A stretch of DNA of 32,123 nt from Gemmatimonadota bacterium (GTDB lineage Bacteria > Gemmatimonadota > Gemmatimonadetes > Gemmatimonadales > Gemmatimonadaceae): contig JAQBPY010000098.1 in assembly GCA_028287285.1 (NCBI GenBank), positions 1 through 32,123 of the forward strand, read 5' to 3'. The notes under the pieces were generated by a model. It was not told where the DNA came from. It was given only the letters and a program-made list of their open reading frames with translations, and made no database searches. Of this stretch, positions 1 to 7,784 are shown one piece after another. Position 1 is the first letter of the stretch, and the number at the start of each line of letters is the position of its first letter. The translations under genes were made by a program, and so were the position numbers.

Positions 1-2
1 TG

Positions 3-713
3 CTCGGAGTCGTGCAGAATGGTCCACAAATCGCCGCAGATCGTTATACCTATCACTCCGCCACGGCGCTTTCGCTGCTGTTTGGCGGAGCACTCCTTGC
101 GTGGCCGCGGCGTGCCGTTGCATTGCGGTACGCGAGTATGGTGATTCTCGTGCTGCTTGCGGCGCTCACCTGGCAACAGACCGGCGTTTGGAAGAATTCA
201 TCCACCTTCTGGGCGCGAGTGTTGAGCGTGGACGGCAATTCGGCGATAGGAAGAAACGGACGCGGCGCGGAGCTGGCGGAGCAGGGCAACGCTGTTGAGG
301 CAATGGAGGAATATCGCCGGTCCATCGCCTTGAACCCGCGCTATGTCGACCCGCACAACAACCTTGGCTACGAGCTCGCGAAGGTTGGACGCAATGCGGA
401 GGCGGTTGCCGAGTATCAGGCGGCACTCGCGATAAAGCCGGACTTTGCCGATGCCGAGATCAACTGGGGCAATGTGCTGCATGGTGAGCGGAGGCTGAGT
501 GACGCAATTGTGCACTTTGCCAGGGCCGCGGCGATCGACCCGGCTCATTCGGGTGCAGAGTTCAACTGGGGTATTTCGCTGGCCGAGGGCGGCGATTTGG
601 GGCAAGCGGTCATGCACCTCGAGCGTGCCGCGGCGCTCGATCCGTCAGACTCCGATGCGCGCGCCGCGTTAGCTGACGTCCGGCGCGCACTCCGCGGCGA
701 AATGCGTCCCTAG
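3..713 (+). CDS. TPR-containing GT-C type membrane protein, 3' part only
   Basis: The reading frame is open to the left edge of the window, so only the C-terminal part of a larger protein is present; a GTG at 12 is an internal codon, not a credible start. The first visible residues carry a DRYTY motif followed by a hydrophobic segment, as in the last membrane region of bacterial TPR-bearing GT-C glycosyltransferase-like proteins (TMTC/DUF1736 type). One more membrane helix follows around the LVLLAALTWQ stretch. From about residue 80 of the visible part there are roughly four tetratricopeptide repeats, with the usual A..Y..A+.+P pattern, to the end. The known family relatives are protein O-mannosyltransferase-like enzymes; the catalytic N-terminus lies outside the window. 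The gene converges with the STT3-like gene on the other strand. The family assignment is fairly safe; the substrate is unknown. Confidence 0.7.
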   Translation, partial: LGVVQNGPQIAADRYTYHSATALSLLFGGALLAWPRRAVALRYASMVILVLLAALTWQQTGVWKNSSTFWARVLSVDGNSAIGRNGRGAELAEQGNAVEAMEEYRRSIALNPRYVDPHNNLGYELAKVGRNAEAVAEYQAALAIKPDFADAEINWGNVLHGERRLSDAIVHFARAAAIDPAHSGAEFNWGISLAEGGDLGQAVMHLERAAALDPSDSDARAALADVRRALRGEMRP

Positions 714-741
714 CGGGACTGTTTTCGTGGCGGAAGAGCAG

Positions 742-780
742 GTCCTTCGCTGCGCTCAGGACGACAAACGCGCTTGCGTT
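742..780. repeat. Two small adjacent palindromes, REP-like
   Basis: GTCCT (742-746) is the reverse complement of AGGAC (758-762), with a partly paired loop. It is followed by AACGC (767-771), a GCTT loop and GCGTT (776-780). Both lie in the gap between two convergent genes. The first, GTCCTTCGCTGCGCTCAGGAC, looks like dispersed intergenic palindromes I recall from several high-GC genomes; that recollection is not verified here. A 13-base piece of it recurs at 20529-20541. Confidence 0.5.
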
Positions 781-813
781 ATGACCACTTTGACGGTTTT
801 GGAGTTGCCGGAA

Positions 814-849
814 TAGCGGACTTTGTCGTACTGCACGACAAAGCCGCTA
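814..849. terminator. Long hairpin at the stop of the STT3-like gene
   Basis: TAGCGG (814-819), a bulged A (820), CTTTGTCGT (821-829), loop ACTGC (830-834), ACGACAAAG (835-843) and CCGCTA (844-849) form a 15-bp stem with one bulged base. The last three bases are the stop codon of the minus-strand gene. No U-tract follows on either strand, so it may act as a transcript-end stabiliser, a factor-dependent terminator or a REP-like element rather than a classical intrinsic terminator. The structure is read directly; the function is inferred from its place between convergent genes. Confidence 0.5.
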
Positions 850-3321
850 GCTTCGCCACGGTCGTCCCGCGGTGTACGCGGCAAGGCGATCGCGCGCCTT
901 TGCTGCGGCCGCGGCGTCCTGCCGTGACTGGCTGATGGCGGACATGCGCCGCGCAATGGCGACAGCATCGGAAAAGCGCCCCGATTCTGCGAGTGCGGCG
1001 GCGAGCACATCGAGCAACGCGGGATCATTGACGTCGTTCCTTGCGAGCGCTTCCGCAAGCGCGAGCGCCCGGGGACCATCGCGCACCGTGTCATCGGGAC
1101 TCGTGGCAAGAATCCAGGCGGCGGCGGCGCGCGCGGTCGTGGTGGGTGATACCGCGATCGCTTCGCCGAACAGTTGCAGCGCCGCCCGATGTGCACGTAT
1201 TCGGTAGGCGTCGCGGCCGGCCTGCTCGAGCAGCGTGGAGCGCTGGGCGGGCGGCGCGGATTCGACGATCTGATGAAAGCTTTCCAGTGCGCCGGCCGTG
1301 TTCCCCATGGCCGCCTGGGCAATGGCAATGTTCCATGTTGCCTGTGCCTGACTCTGGTCAGCAACGATCTCCAGCGCACGCGTCACGAGCTCCGGTGACT
1401 GCGTACTGCCGCGTGACGGAAAGGGTATGGGGCGCAGCCACCGCGGAAGCGAGCGCATGTCCGTGAGCCGATGGCCAAACGTGGAGTCGAAGGCTTCGTT
1501 CGATGCGCCAGGCCGCGCGAGATGGAGATATTGTCTCAGGAAATCGTCCCGACCCACGAGAACGATGTGTGTGACACCGCGCCGCTTCAGCAGCGCACGC
1601 GCAGAGTCGTCGCTGGTTGCGGAGAAAATCTCGGCGGCGGCGCGAAGCCCGGGGGCATTCTCCCAGTACAGTGTGCCGAGTGTGCTGAAGCCACCGTAGT
1701 AGGCGATTCCCGATGAAGCGTTCGGGCTGGAAAGAAGCACGATGTCGCCCGCAGGCTTCGCCGTGCGGAGTGCTGCCGCGATGTCACGATAGAGAGGCTG
1801 TGCGGCATCGTATTCCGTGACTGCGCGCGCCGCGGTGTTGGAACGTGTCAGCGCAATCCTGCCGAAGGCCTGCTGAAGGAAGACAGCGCAGATGACAGTT
1901 ACGACGATCCATTGCGCGCGCGTGCTGCGATGGCGCAGCAAAGCACCAAGAACAACAACCAGCAGGCAGAGCTCCGGCCCGCTCGCGGCGAGCCACCACC
2001 TGTTCTGCCAGAGCGCAAGGGCGGCACCAGCAACAACGCACATGGATGCGAAGCCTATCAGGACACGGTCCCGCGCCCCTCTTTTCACGAGCACGCCCGC
2101 CGGAAGCACTAACATAAAGCAGAGAAGGTAGGGCCGGAGCGCCGCCCATCCCGCAGACCGGACCAGTGCTCCAGCAGAGCGAAACTCGGAGATGGTATGG
2201 TGCAGTGCGGCAATTCCTGGATCGAGCGGCGCAAAGACTCCCCGGCCACCTAACGCGATGACCAGGGGCGCTGCGAGAAGGGTACACGCCGCGAGGGTCG
2301 CGCGCCAGCGTGGAACCCCTCGGCTGCCAAGGTACGATTCGCCAATCAGGGCGACGAGCTCACCACCACCGAGCCACGCCAATGCGTAAAGCGGGTGGTT
2401 GACCTCGAGGTGCATTTCGAGATTCGCCGGTGCGTACTCGATCAGGTACGCAACGAGAGAGATTCCACCGCCTGCCCGCGACCACAGCCGCCAGACGTCT
2501 CCGTTGAATTGGGCTCCGTTGCGTTGTGCAGCGCGTCCGAGCCACAGTGTGGCGATCAGGCCTGCAAGGCCGGCGAATGCGATGGTCGGAATGACGGATG
2601 CCGCGCTGATCCACATGCCGATTGCGCCACAGATGCCGGAAAACACCGCGTCCCGGCGCATGGCGGCGAACGAGTGCGGGAGGAGACTGTCATCATTCTC
2701 CGTGGAGCGTCGCCATCCCGCGCCCATGAGGACTGCGCCAAGCACGACGCCCATGGACGCTGCCGACAACAAACCGTGATGGTCCACGTAGCTCGGCGCG
2801 AATCCGGCATAGAAAAGCGGATGTCCCACCATGCCGGTTGCGATGAGCACTCCTGCTGCCGCGCCCAACCGCCGCGCAGCCCACGTGGAAAAGACCACGA
2901 CCGCAGCCAGAAACAGAGGCAGGTTGAACCACGGCAGCGCTCGCTCCGTCGCGGTCGCGAAGGGCTCTCCGGTTCTCCACTGCCGCAGGTGCCCGGCAGC
3001 GCGAATCAGGTGAACGAAGCCCGAGCTCCAATGGACGGCGCGCCCCGCCGGTGCATTGTCGGTCTTCGTGGATCGGACTCGCCATTGCCCTGCGCTGTCC
3101 ACAGCGAGTGCGAGGCGTACCCATGTTTGCGCGTCGGCGTAGTTGGCCGGCACGATCTGGTGCATGGGCAGGCTGTCCGTGACCAGCGTACCCGATTCGT
3201 CGAGGAGCGCTACATATTCACGCGTGGCGTGTACGTCCAACAGCGCAAGCCAACCGACGAGTATCCAGGCCAAACCGAGCAGGAGCCAGCGTGCACGCGG
3301 TGATTCAGTGGACAGTCTCAT
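847..3321 (-). CDS. STT3-like (oligosaccharyltransferase-fold) membrane protein with C-terminal TPRs
   Basis: This 824-residue protein has an N-terminal helix (about 12-30), then a long external loop with YADAQTWVRLA (61-71) and VHWSSGF (96-102). These resemble the first catalytic loop of the STT3/AglB/PglB GT-C fold, where an acidic residue binds metal and lipid-linked glycan. FAPSYVDHHGLL (173-184) contains the DHH element seen in AglB/STT3-type proteins. About ten further hydrophobic segments run to residue 485. The soluble part at 530-600 resembles the STT3 periplasmic domain, but YYGG stands where STT3 has WWDxG. Residues 655-790 look like three or so TPRs. The start codon is ATG, 27 bases after the lipoprotein stop upstream, so the two are probably co-transcribed. 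It may be a glycosyltransferase of altered specificity; true oligosaccharyltransferase activity is doubtful without the WWD motif. Confidence 0.65.
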   Translation of the reverse strand: MRLSTESPRARWLLLGLAWILVGWLALLDVHATREYVALLDESGTLVTDSLPMHQIVPANYADAQTWVRLALAVDSAGQWRVRSTKTDNAPAGRAVHWSSGFVHLIRAAGHLRQWRTGEPFATATERALPWFNLPLFLAAVVVFSTWAARRLGAAAGVLIATGMVGHPLFYAGFAPSYVDHHGLLSAASMGVVLGAVLMGAGWRRSTENDDSLLPHSFAAMRRDAVFSGICGAIGMWISAASVIPTIAFAGLAGLIATLWLGRAAQRNGAQFNGDVWRLWSRAGGGISLVAYLIEYAPANLEMHLEVNHPLYALAWLGGGELVALIGESYLGSRGVPRWRATLAACTLLAAPLVIALGGRGVFAPLDPGIAALHHTISEFRSAGALVRSAGWAALRPYLLCFMLVLPAGVLVKRGARDRVLIGFASMCVVAGAALALWQNRWWLAASGPELCLLVVVLGALLRHRSTRAQWIVVTVICAVFLQQAFGRIALTRSNTAARAVTEYDAAQPLYRDIAAALRTAKPAGDIVLLSSPNASSGIAYYGGFSTLGTLYWENAPGLRAAAEIFSATSDDSARALLKRRGVTHIVLVGRDDFLRQYLHLARPGASNEAFDSTFGHRLTDMRSLPRWLRPIPFPSRGSTQSPELVTRALEIVADQSQAQATWNIAIAQAAMGNTAGALESFHQIVESAPPAQRSTLLEQAGRDAYRIRAHRAALQLFGEAIAVSPTTTARAAAAWILATSPDDTVRDGPRALALAEALARNDVNDPALLDVLAAALAESGRFSDAVAIARRMSAISQSRQDAAAAAKARDRLAAYTAGRPWRS

Positions 3322-3348
3322 CGACTCCGCGCGGTGCGGCTCCGTTCA

Positions 3349-3894
3349 TCACTTGAGCTGTTTCTTGACGGCGTCTGCAAAACGCTGCTCGAATTTTCCG
3401 CGTGTGGAACACCGGCTATAGTCGCGCGAGAACGATACCGGACGTGCCGCCGACTCCAGGAGAATGAGCAGCCTCGAATTGCCGGTGGCCGGCTCGGGTT
3501 GGACTTCGACGCTCACCGTCATGTGCACGTCATAGGAGTCGGCGTTCTCGCCTACCTGCGTGGTGCCGCAGTCGAAAAACACGCCAAGGGGTGTGTCCGC
3601 GAGCTGCCGGCGCACCTTGAGACCATCATTCCTGAGCACGTAATGCGCGGAGTCGACGAAGGTGATCGGCACGCCCATGGTCTCGAAGGCGGCGGGGAGG
3701 GCCTTCCAGACCAGCGGCACCGGGAAGTCGAGACGCGCGACGTGAGCGGAGGTGGTGGTGTTGAGGTTGACGGTGCCGGCGCCTTCGATGCGGATCTGCC
3801 GTGGCGCCGAAACACTTTCCGTGTTCGACGTGGCTGGGGCACAGGCGCACAGAACGAGAAGGGGGATGAGGAGAATGCAGGCGGAGGACCGCAT
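3349..3894 (-). CDS. Lipoprotein of unknown function
   Basis: This is a 181-residue protein with a lipoprotein signal: MRSSAC, a leucine-rich core and a cysteine at residue 18 in the context VLCAC. The frame extends upstream to 4146, but the ATG at 3894 is chosen because it puts the signal peptide at the N-terminus; the upstream extension is rich in Arg, Lys and Gly and looks non-coding. The mature part (a predicted beta-rich region, then a Lys-rich end ADAVKKQLK) has no motif I recognise. One sentence-like block, VPLVWKALPAAFETMGVP, resembles small outer-membrane-associated domains that begin with a VWxAL helix. It is the first gene of a two-gene unit with the STT3-like gene. It likely sits on the periplasmic face of a membrane. 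Confidence 0.65.
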   Translation of the reverse strand: MRSSACILLIPLLVLCACAPATSNTESVSAPRQIRIEGAGTVNLNTTTSAHVARLDFPVPLVWKALPAAFETMGVPITFVDSAHYVLRNDGLKVRRQLADTPLGVFFDCGTTQVGENADSYDVHMTVSVEVQPEPATGNSRLLILLESAARPVSFSRDYSRCSTRGKFEQRFADAVKKQLK

Positions 3895-4108
3895 ATGGTT
3901 CTCGTGGTGGGGGGTAGCGCGACGATGCAGGCCGGCGGCCTTTCCGTCAAGGACCTGCTCGCAAACAGATGGGGACTTGCGGCCTCCCCCCGGCGATTCG
4001 TATGTTCGGCGCGCGCAGGGAAAGCCATTGTGTTGCACCATCTTGTCCGATCTGTGACCGTTTTTCCGGACCTTGGGTCTGGCCCTGTTAAGCACCTTAG
4101 AGTACGCG

Positions 4109-4138
4109 TTGCAGTTCCTGCCCGTTCGCCCGTAGTTT
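4109..4138 (+). promoter_or_regulatory. Candidate susC promoter
   Basis: TTGCAG (4109-4114) and TAGTTT (4133-4138) are separated by 18 bases and resemble sigma70-type -35 and -10 boxes. The same arrangement (TTGTGA, 18 bases, TAGTTT) is found upstream of the FG-GAP gene at 14588-14617. Matches to consensus are partial, so this is a suggestion only. A start near 4145 would give a leader of roughly 180 nt. Confidence 0.25.
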
Positions 4139-4216
4139 CCTGCCAATTCCAGGCTCGGAGGCGCTAATCATTTCCACGTGCAGCCCCGGTCTTTCTTGCG
4201 AGGTCGTGTTGTAAGT

Positions 4217-4260
4217 CCGCCAGTGTCGGGAGCGCATGCTCTCCGACTCGGCGGTGTTTT
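4217..4260 (+). terminator. Leader hairpin with T-rich tail before susC (possible attenuator)
   Basis: CCGCC (4217-4221) pairs with GGCGG (4250-4254), GTCGG (4225-4229) with CCGAC (4243-4247), and GAGC (4230-4233) with GCTC (4238-4241), around a GCAT loop. TGTTTTG follows directly. Two downstream segments could pair with parts of this hairpin instead: CACCGC (4287-4292) with GCGGTG (4251-4256), and GCTCCC (4294-4299) with GGGAGC (4228-4233). This is the layout of a terminator/antiterminator pair. The base pairing is seen; regulation is inferred. Confidence 0.45.
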
Positions 4261-4323
4261 GTATGTCCGCATTTCCGTTTTTGCACCACCGCAGCTCCCC
4301 TTTTTACTCATCGAGGGAATGAG

Positions 4324-7300
4324 ATGACCACCATCATCACCAGGATGTGCGCCCGGGGTTTGGCCCTGGCGGTACTGAGCGTTTTGCTCACACTGCCGGC
4401 AGCCATAGCTCAGGCGCAGAATGCCGTGATCACCGGCAAGGTGATCAGCGAGAATGGACAGCCGATTGAAGCGGCCAACGTCTATATCACTGATCTTGCG
4501 TCGGTCGGCACGAACGCACAGGGCGTGTACACGATCAGTATTCCGGGTGCGCGCGTCACGGGCCAGAAGGTGAACCTGAGGGTTCGCGCGATCGGGCATC
4601 AGTCGGACATGCGCCCCATCGTCGTCACGGTTGGCAGTCACACCGAGAACTTCACGATGAAGCAGGACGTGAACCGGCTCAGTGAGGTTGTCGTCACGGG
4701 CGTCATGGAAGGCACCGAACGTTCCAAGGTGCCGTTCGCCGTCGGTCGCATCACATCGGAAGACCTTCCGGTGCCGGCGCTCGATCCGATCAAGGCGCTC
4801 GCCGGCAAGGTGGCCGGCCTTCGTATCGCGCAGACCACCGGCCGTCCTGGTGATACGCCCGAAATCCAGCTCCGTGGACCAACGTCGATCAACGCCACCG
4901 GCCGTACCAATGGACCGCTGATCATCGTCGACGGCGCGATCATGAACATCAACAGCCCCACCGAGCTCGGTGGACTCGACATCGAGTCCGTCGAAGTGGT
5001 GAAGGGCGCGGCCGGCGCGTCGCTCTATGGCAGCCGAGCGGCAAACGGCGTCATCACGATCCGCACCAAGCGCGGCTCGAGCGGCGCCGAGGGCATCAAG
5101 TTCGCGACGCGGTCCGAGTACGGCTTCAGCGACGTGAACAGTCTGAACTACGGCCAGCCGGTCAACCACCAGCTGCAGCTGGATGAAACGGGCAAGCGCT
5201 TCTGCGTCCAGGGCTCGGGCAACGTCGCATCGTGCTCGCGCACGATCGACTGGATGACCGAGATCCTCCGCATCAACAACGTGGCGGCGGACACGACCCG
5301 TACGCCGGTGAACGTGCAGGGCAATGCCCCGGGCAATGGTGAGCTGGTGAACACCTACCAGGGCGAGATCTGGCCGGGCCGCTCGTACAACATGCTGGCG
5401 CAGGCAGTGCAGAGAAATCCCATCGTGCTGAATGAGGTGGATGCCACGGGCAAGCTTGGCGCAGTGCGGTTCTACGCCAGCGGCTCGTATCAGAATGAAC
5501 AGGGCGCCATCCGCGGCATGAAGGGCAACCAGCAGCGTCGTGGCCGCGTGAACCTGGACTACGATCTGCGCCAGGACCTCACCATCTCGCTCAGCTCGCT
5601 TTACGACAACGGCACGAGCGACGTCCGCGACGGTGGTTCATCGAACGGTTCGCTGTTCGGCCAGCTGCTGCGCGGCGCGGCCGCGGGAACGGACTACCTC
5701 GCCCTCGATTCGCTGGGCCGGCCGCTCGTGCGCAGCGGCGGTGGTGGACTTCGCAGTCCGTCCGGCAACGGCGGCGGCACGTTCCTGTACAATGCCACCA
5801 ACCAGTACGACACGCAGCAGTCGGGCCGGTTCCTTGGCAACATGACGGCGCGCTACGTACCGGCGGACTGGGTGAACTTCGAAAGCACCCTGTCATACGA
5901 CAACCGCCAGCGTCTCGAGACGTCCTACGCGGTCAAGGGATATCGCACGTTCACCACGAGCAGCTCCGCGAACAACGGCAACATCCAGTTCGGCAATCGC
6001 GGTGAAGAGTCCTACAATGCCAGCTTCACCGGCACGGTCCGCAAGCAGGTGCGGAGCGATCTGAGCGCCAAGTTCCAGGTGCGTGGTCTGTTCGATCAGG
6101 ACAACATCATCCTGAACGGAAATACCGGCCAGGTTTTCCTGGTGCGCGACATTCTTCAGGTCACGAACACGAGCACCAACCAGACCGCGACCTCCTCGTC
6201 CCAGACGATCAAGAATGTCGGAATGAGCGCGGGAGCGAGCCTCGACTTCAAGGACAAGTACATCCTCGACGGTACGATGCGCCGCGACGGAAGCTCGTTG
6301 TTCGGCGAAGGAAACCGCTGGGCGAACTTCGGGCGCATCTCGGGTGTGTGGCGCATTTCGGAGGAGCCGTTCTGGAAGCTGAACTGGCTGAACGATTTCC
6401 GCATTCGCGCCTCGCATGGAACGGCGGGCAGCTCGCCGCGTTTCGTTGCGCAGTACGAGGTGTACAACGTGACCGCCACCGGTATCACGCTGGGTCAGGC
6501 CGGTAATTCCAAGCTGCGTCCTGAAACCACCACCGAGAACGAGTTCGGCGCAGACTTCACGCTGTTCAACCGTCTAGGGGTCGAGCTCACCAAGGCCGAT
6601 TCACGCACGCGCGATCAGATCCAGCTGGTCAATACGCCAAACTCGCTCGGCTTTTCGAATCAGTGGCAGAACGCCGGCACGCTGGACAATCACACGTACG
6701 AGGTCAGCCTCAATCTGCCGATCCTCGACAAGAAGGATCTCAGCTGGAACATGCACAGCACGTTCGATCGCACGCGCACGTTCATCTCCGAGCTCTTCAC
6801 GTCGGAGTACGTGTACGACGGCGGCACGGGCCAGGGCACGGCGAGCTTTTTCCGCATCAGTGCCAACACGGGCATGAATAACGGATTCCAGATCAACCGC
6901 TTTGGCAACATCTGGGGCCGCAAGTTCTACAAGAAGTGCTCGGATATGGATCCGTCGCTCCAAGGCCAGTGCGGCGATGGCAAGGCGTTCCAGGTCAATG
7001 ATGGCGGCTACGTGGTGTGGGTCGGCGACGGCAACAGCTGGAGAGACGGCATCACCAAGAACCTCTCCAACACGGTTCTCGCCGGTGCGCAGTCGCCATT
7101 CGGCAACAACGTGCCGCTCTACTTCGGCATGCCGATCATCGACCGTCCGCTCCGCGGCCAGGTTGCTGGTACGGTCACGGCGAACGGACAGCTTTCCCCG
7201 GGCGAAGGCACGGGCTTTACGCAGATCATCGGCAACGCGCTTCCGGACTTCCGCTTCACGTTCAGCAACAACATCTCGTACAAGCGCTTCACGCTCTACG

Positions 7301-7770
7301 GGTTGCTGGACGCGACCATGGGGCAGGACGTCTACAATCAGGGCGAAGGGTGGGGACTGCTCGACTTCAGCTCGAGCTACTTCGATCAGGGCAAGGCCAC
7401 GGTGGAAACGGCCAAGCCGCTCGCCTATGGCTGGCGTGCCGGTCCGAGCGAGAGCACGGGACTGGGCGGGTTCTACGATACGCTCAATCCGAACAATTAC
7501 GTGCTCGAGGATGCCTCGTTCGCGAAGATTCGTGAAGTCAGCCTGACGTACAAGATTGGTGCGCTACGCGGTGTCGGTGGCGACTGGACGGTTGGTCTCG
7601 TTGGCCGCAACCTGTGGACGTTCACCAACTACTCGGGTCTGGATCCGGAAGTTGGGGCGAACACCGGCAGCACCACTAACGGATCGGGTTCGGCGCTGCT
7701 CAACGCGACGGATGCGTTCGGCTTCCCAACGCTTCGCACCTTCACGCTCTCACTTTCCACGCGCTTCTAG
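4324..7770 (+). CDS. susC: SusC/RagA-family TonB-linked outer-membrane transporter
   Basis: This 1148-residue protein is predicted to be a TonB-dependent outer-membrane channel that imports a ligand captured by its SusD partner. The signal peptide spans about 1-31 (cleavage near AIAQAQ). Residues 35-118 form a carboxypeptidase-regulatory-like beta-sandwich (VITGKVISENGQPIEAANVY). A TonB-box-like LSEVVVTG comes next. The plug domain at about 138-252 includes PLIIVDGAIMN and the SusC signature ASLYGSRAANGVITI. The remainder is a beta-barrel of alternating hydrophobic strands ending in a terminal phenylalanine (LSLSTRF), as expected for barrel assembly. The length is typical for the family. The start has an SD, GAGGG, six bases upstream. 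susD follows after 14 bases. No glycosidase, protease or anti-sigma gene is nearby, so the substrate cannot be named. The symbol denotes the family, not starch use. Confidence 0.93.
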   Translation: MTTIITRMCARGLALAVLSVLLTLPAAIAQAQNAVITGKVISENGQPIEAANVYITDLASVGTNAQGVYTISIPGARVTGQKVNLRVRAIGHQSDMRPIVVTVGSHTENFTMKQDVNRLSEVVVTGVMEGTERSKVPFAVGRITSEDLPVPALDPIKALAGKVAGLRIAQTTGRPGDTPEIQLRGPTSINATGRTNGPLIIVDGAIMNINSPTELGGLDIESVEVVKGAAGASLYGSRAANGVITIRTKRGSSGAEGIKFATRSEYGFSDVNSLNYGQPVNHQLQLDETGKRFCVQGSGNVASCSRTIDWMTEILRINNVAADTTRTPVNVQGNAPGNGELVNTYQGEIWPGRSYNMLAQAVQRNPIVLNEVDATGKLGAVRFYASGSYQNEQGAIRGMKGNQQRRGRVNLDYDLRQDLTISLSSLYDNGTSDVRDGGSSNGSLFGQLLRGAAAGTDYLALDSLGRPLVRSGGGGLRSPSGNGGGTFLYNATNQYDTQQSGRFLGNMTARYVPADWVNFESTLSYDNRQRLETSYAVKGYRTFTTSSSANNGNIQFGNRGEESYNASFTGTVRKQVRSDLSAKFQVRGLFDQDNIILNGNTGQVFLVRDILQVTNTSTNQTATSSSQTIKNVGMSAGASLDFKDKYILDGTMRRDGSSLFGEGNRWANFGRISGVWRISEEPFWKLNWLNDFRIRASHGTAGSSPRFVAQYEVYNVTATGITLGQAGNSKLRPETTTENEFGADFTLFNRLGVELTKADSRTRDQIQLVNTPNSLGFSNQWQNAGTLDNHTYEVSLNLPILDKKDLSWNMHSTFDRTRTFISELFTSEYVYDGGTGQGTASFFRISANTGMNNGFQINRFGNIWGRKFYKKCSDMDPSLQGQCGDGKAFQVNDGGYVVWVGDGNSWRDGITKNLSNTVLAGAQSPFGNNVPLYFGMPIIDRPLRGQVAGTVTANGQLSPGEGTGFTQIIGNALPDFRFTFSNNISYKRFTLYGLLDATMGQDVYNQGEGWGLLDFSSSYFDQGKATVETAKPLAYGWRAGPSESTGLGGFYDTLNPNNYVLEDASFAKIREVSLTYKIGALRGVGGDWTVGLVGRNLWTFTNYSGLDPEVGANTGSTTNGSGSALLNATDAFGFPTLRTFTLSLSTRF

Positions 7771-7784
7771 GAGTTTTCCCCACC

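Larger units (their letters stand above)
3895..4323 (+). promoter_or_regulatory. 429-bp divergent control region between lipoprotein gene and susC
   Basis: No convincing coding sequence is seen here. The region contains a G/C-rich part near the lipoprotein start and a small imperfect hairpin CCGGACC-TTG-GGTCTGG around 4066-4082. Further on are a candidate promoter (4109-4138), a terminator-like leader hairpin (4217-4260) and the susC ribosome-binding site GAGGG at 4313-4317, six bases before the ATG. The long, structured leader suggests that susC expression is controlled after transcription initiation; this is inference. Confidence 0.5.

Noticed and set aside
4066-4082. Hairpin CCGGACC-TTG-GGTCTGG as a terminator
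   Set aside because: The stem needs a G-U pair, the loop is only three bases and no T-run follows on either strand.
3895-4146. N-terminal extension of the lipoprotein frame
   Set aside because: The extension would bury a good lipoprotein signal peptide and looks non-coding.
4168-5169. 333-residue open frame antisense to susC and its leader
   Set aside because: It overlaps the conserved SusC signal and plug domains and ends in low-complexity sequence.
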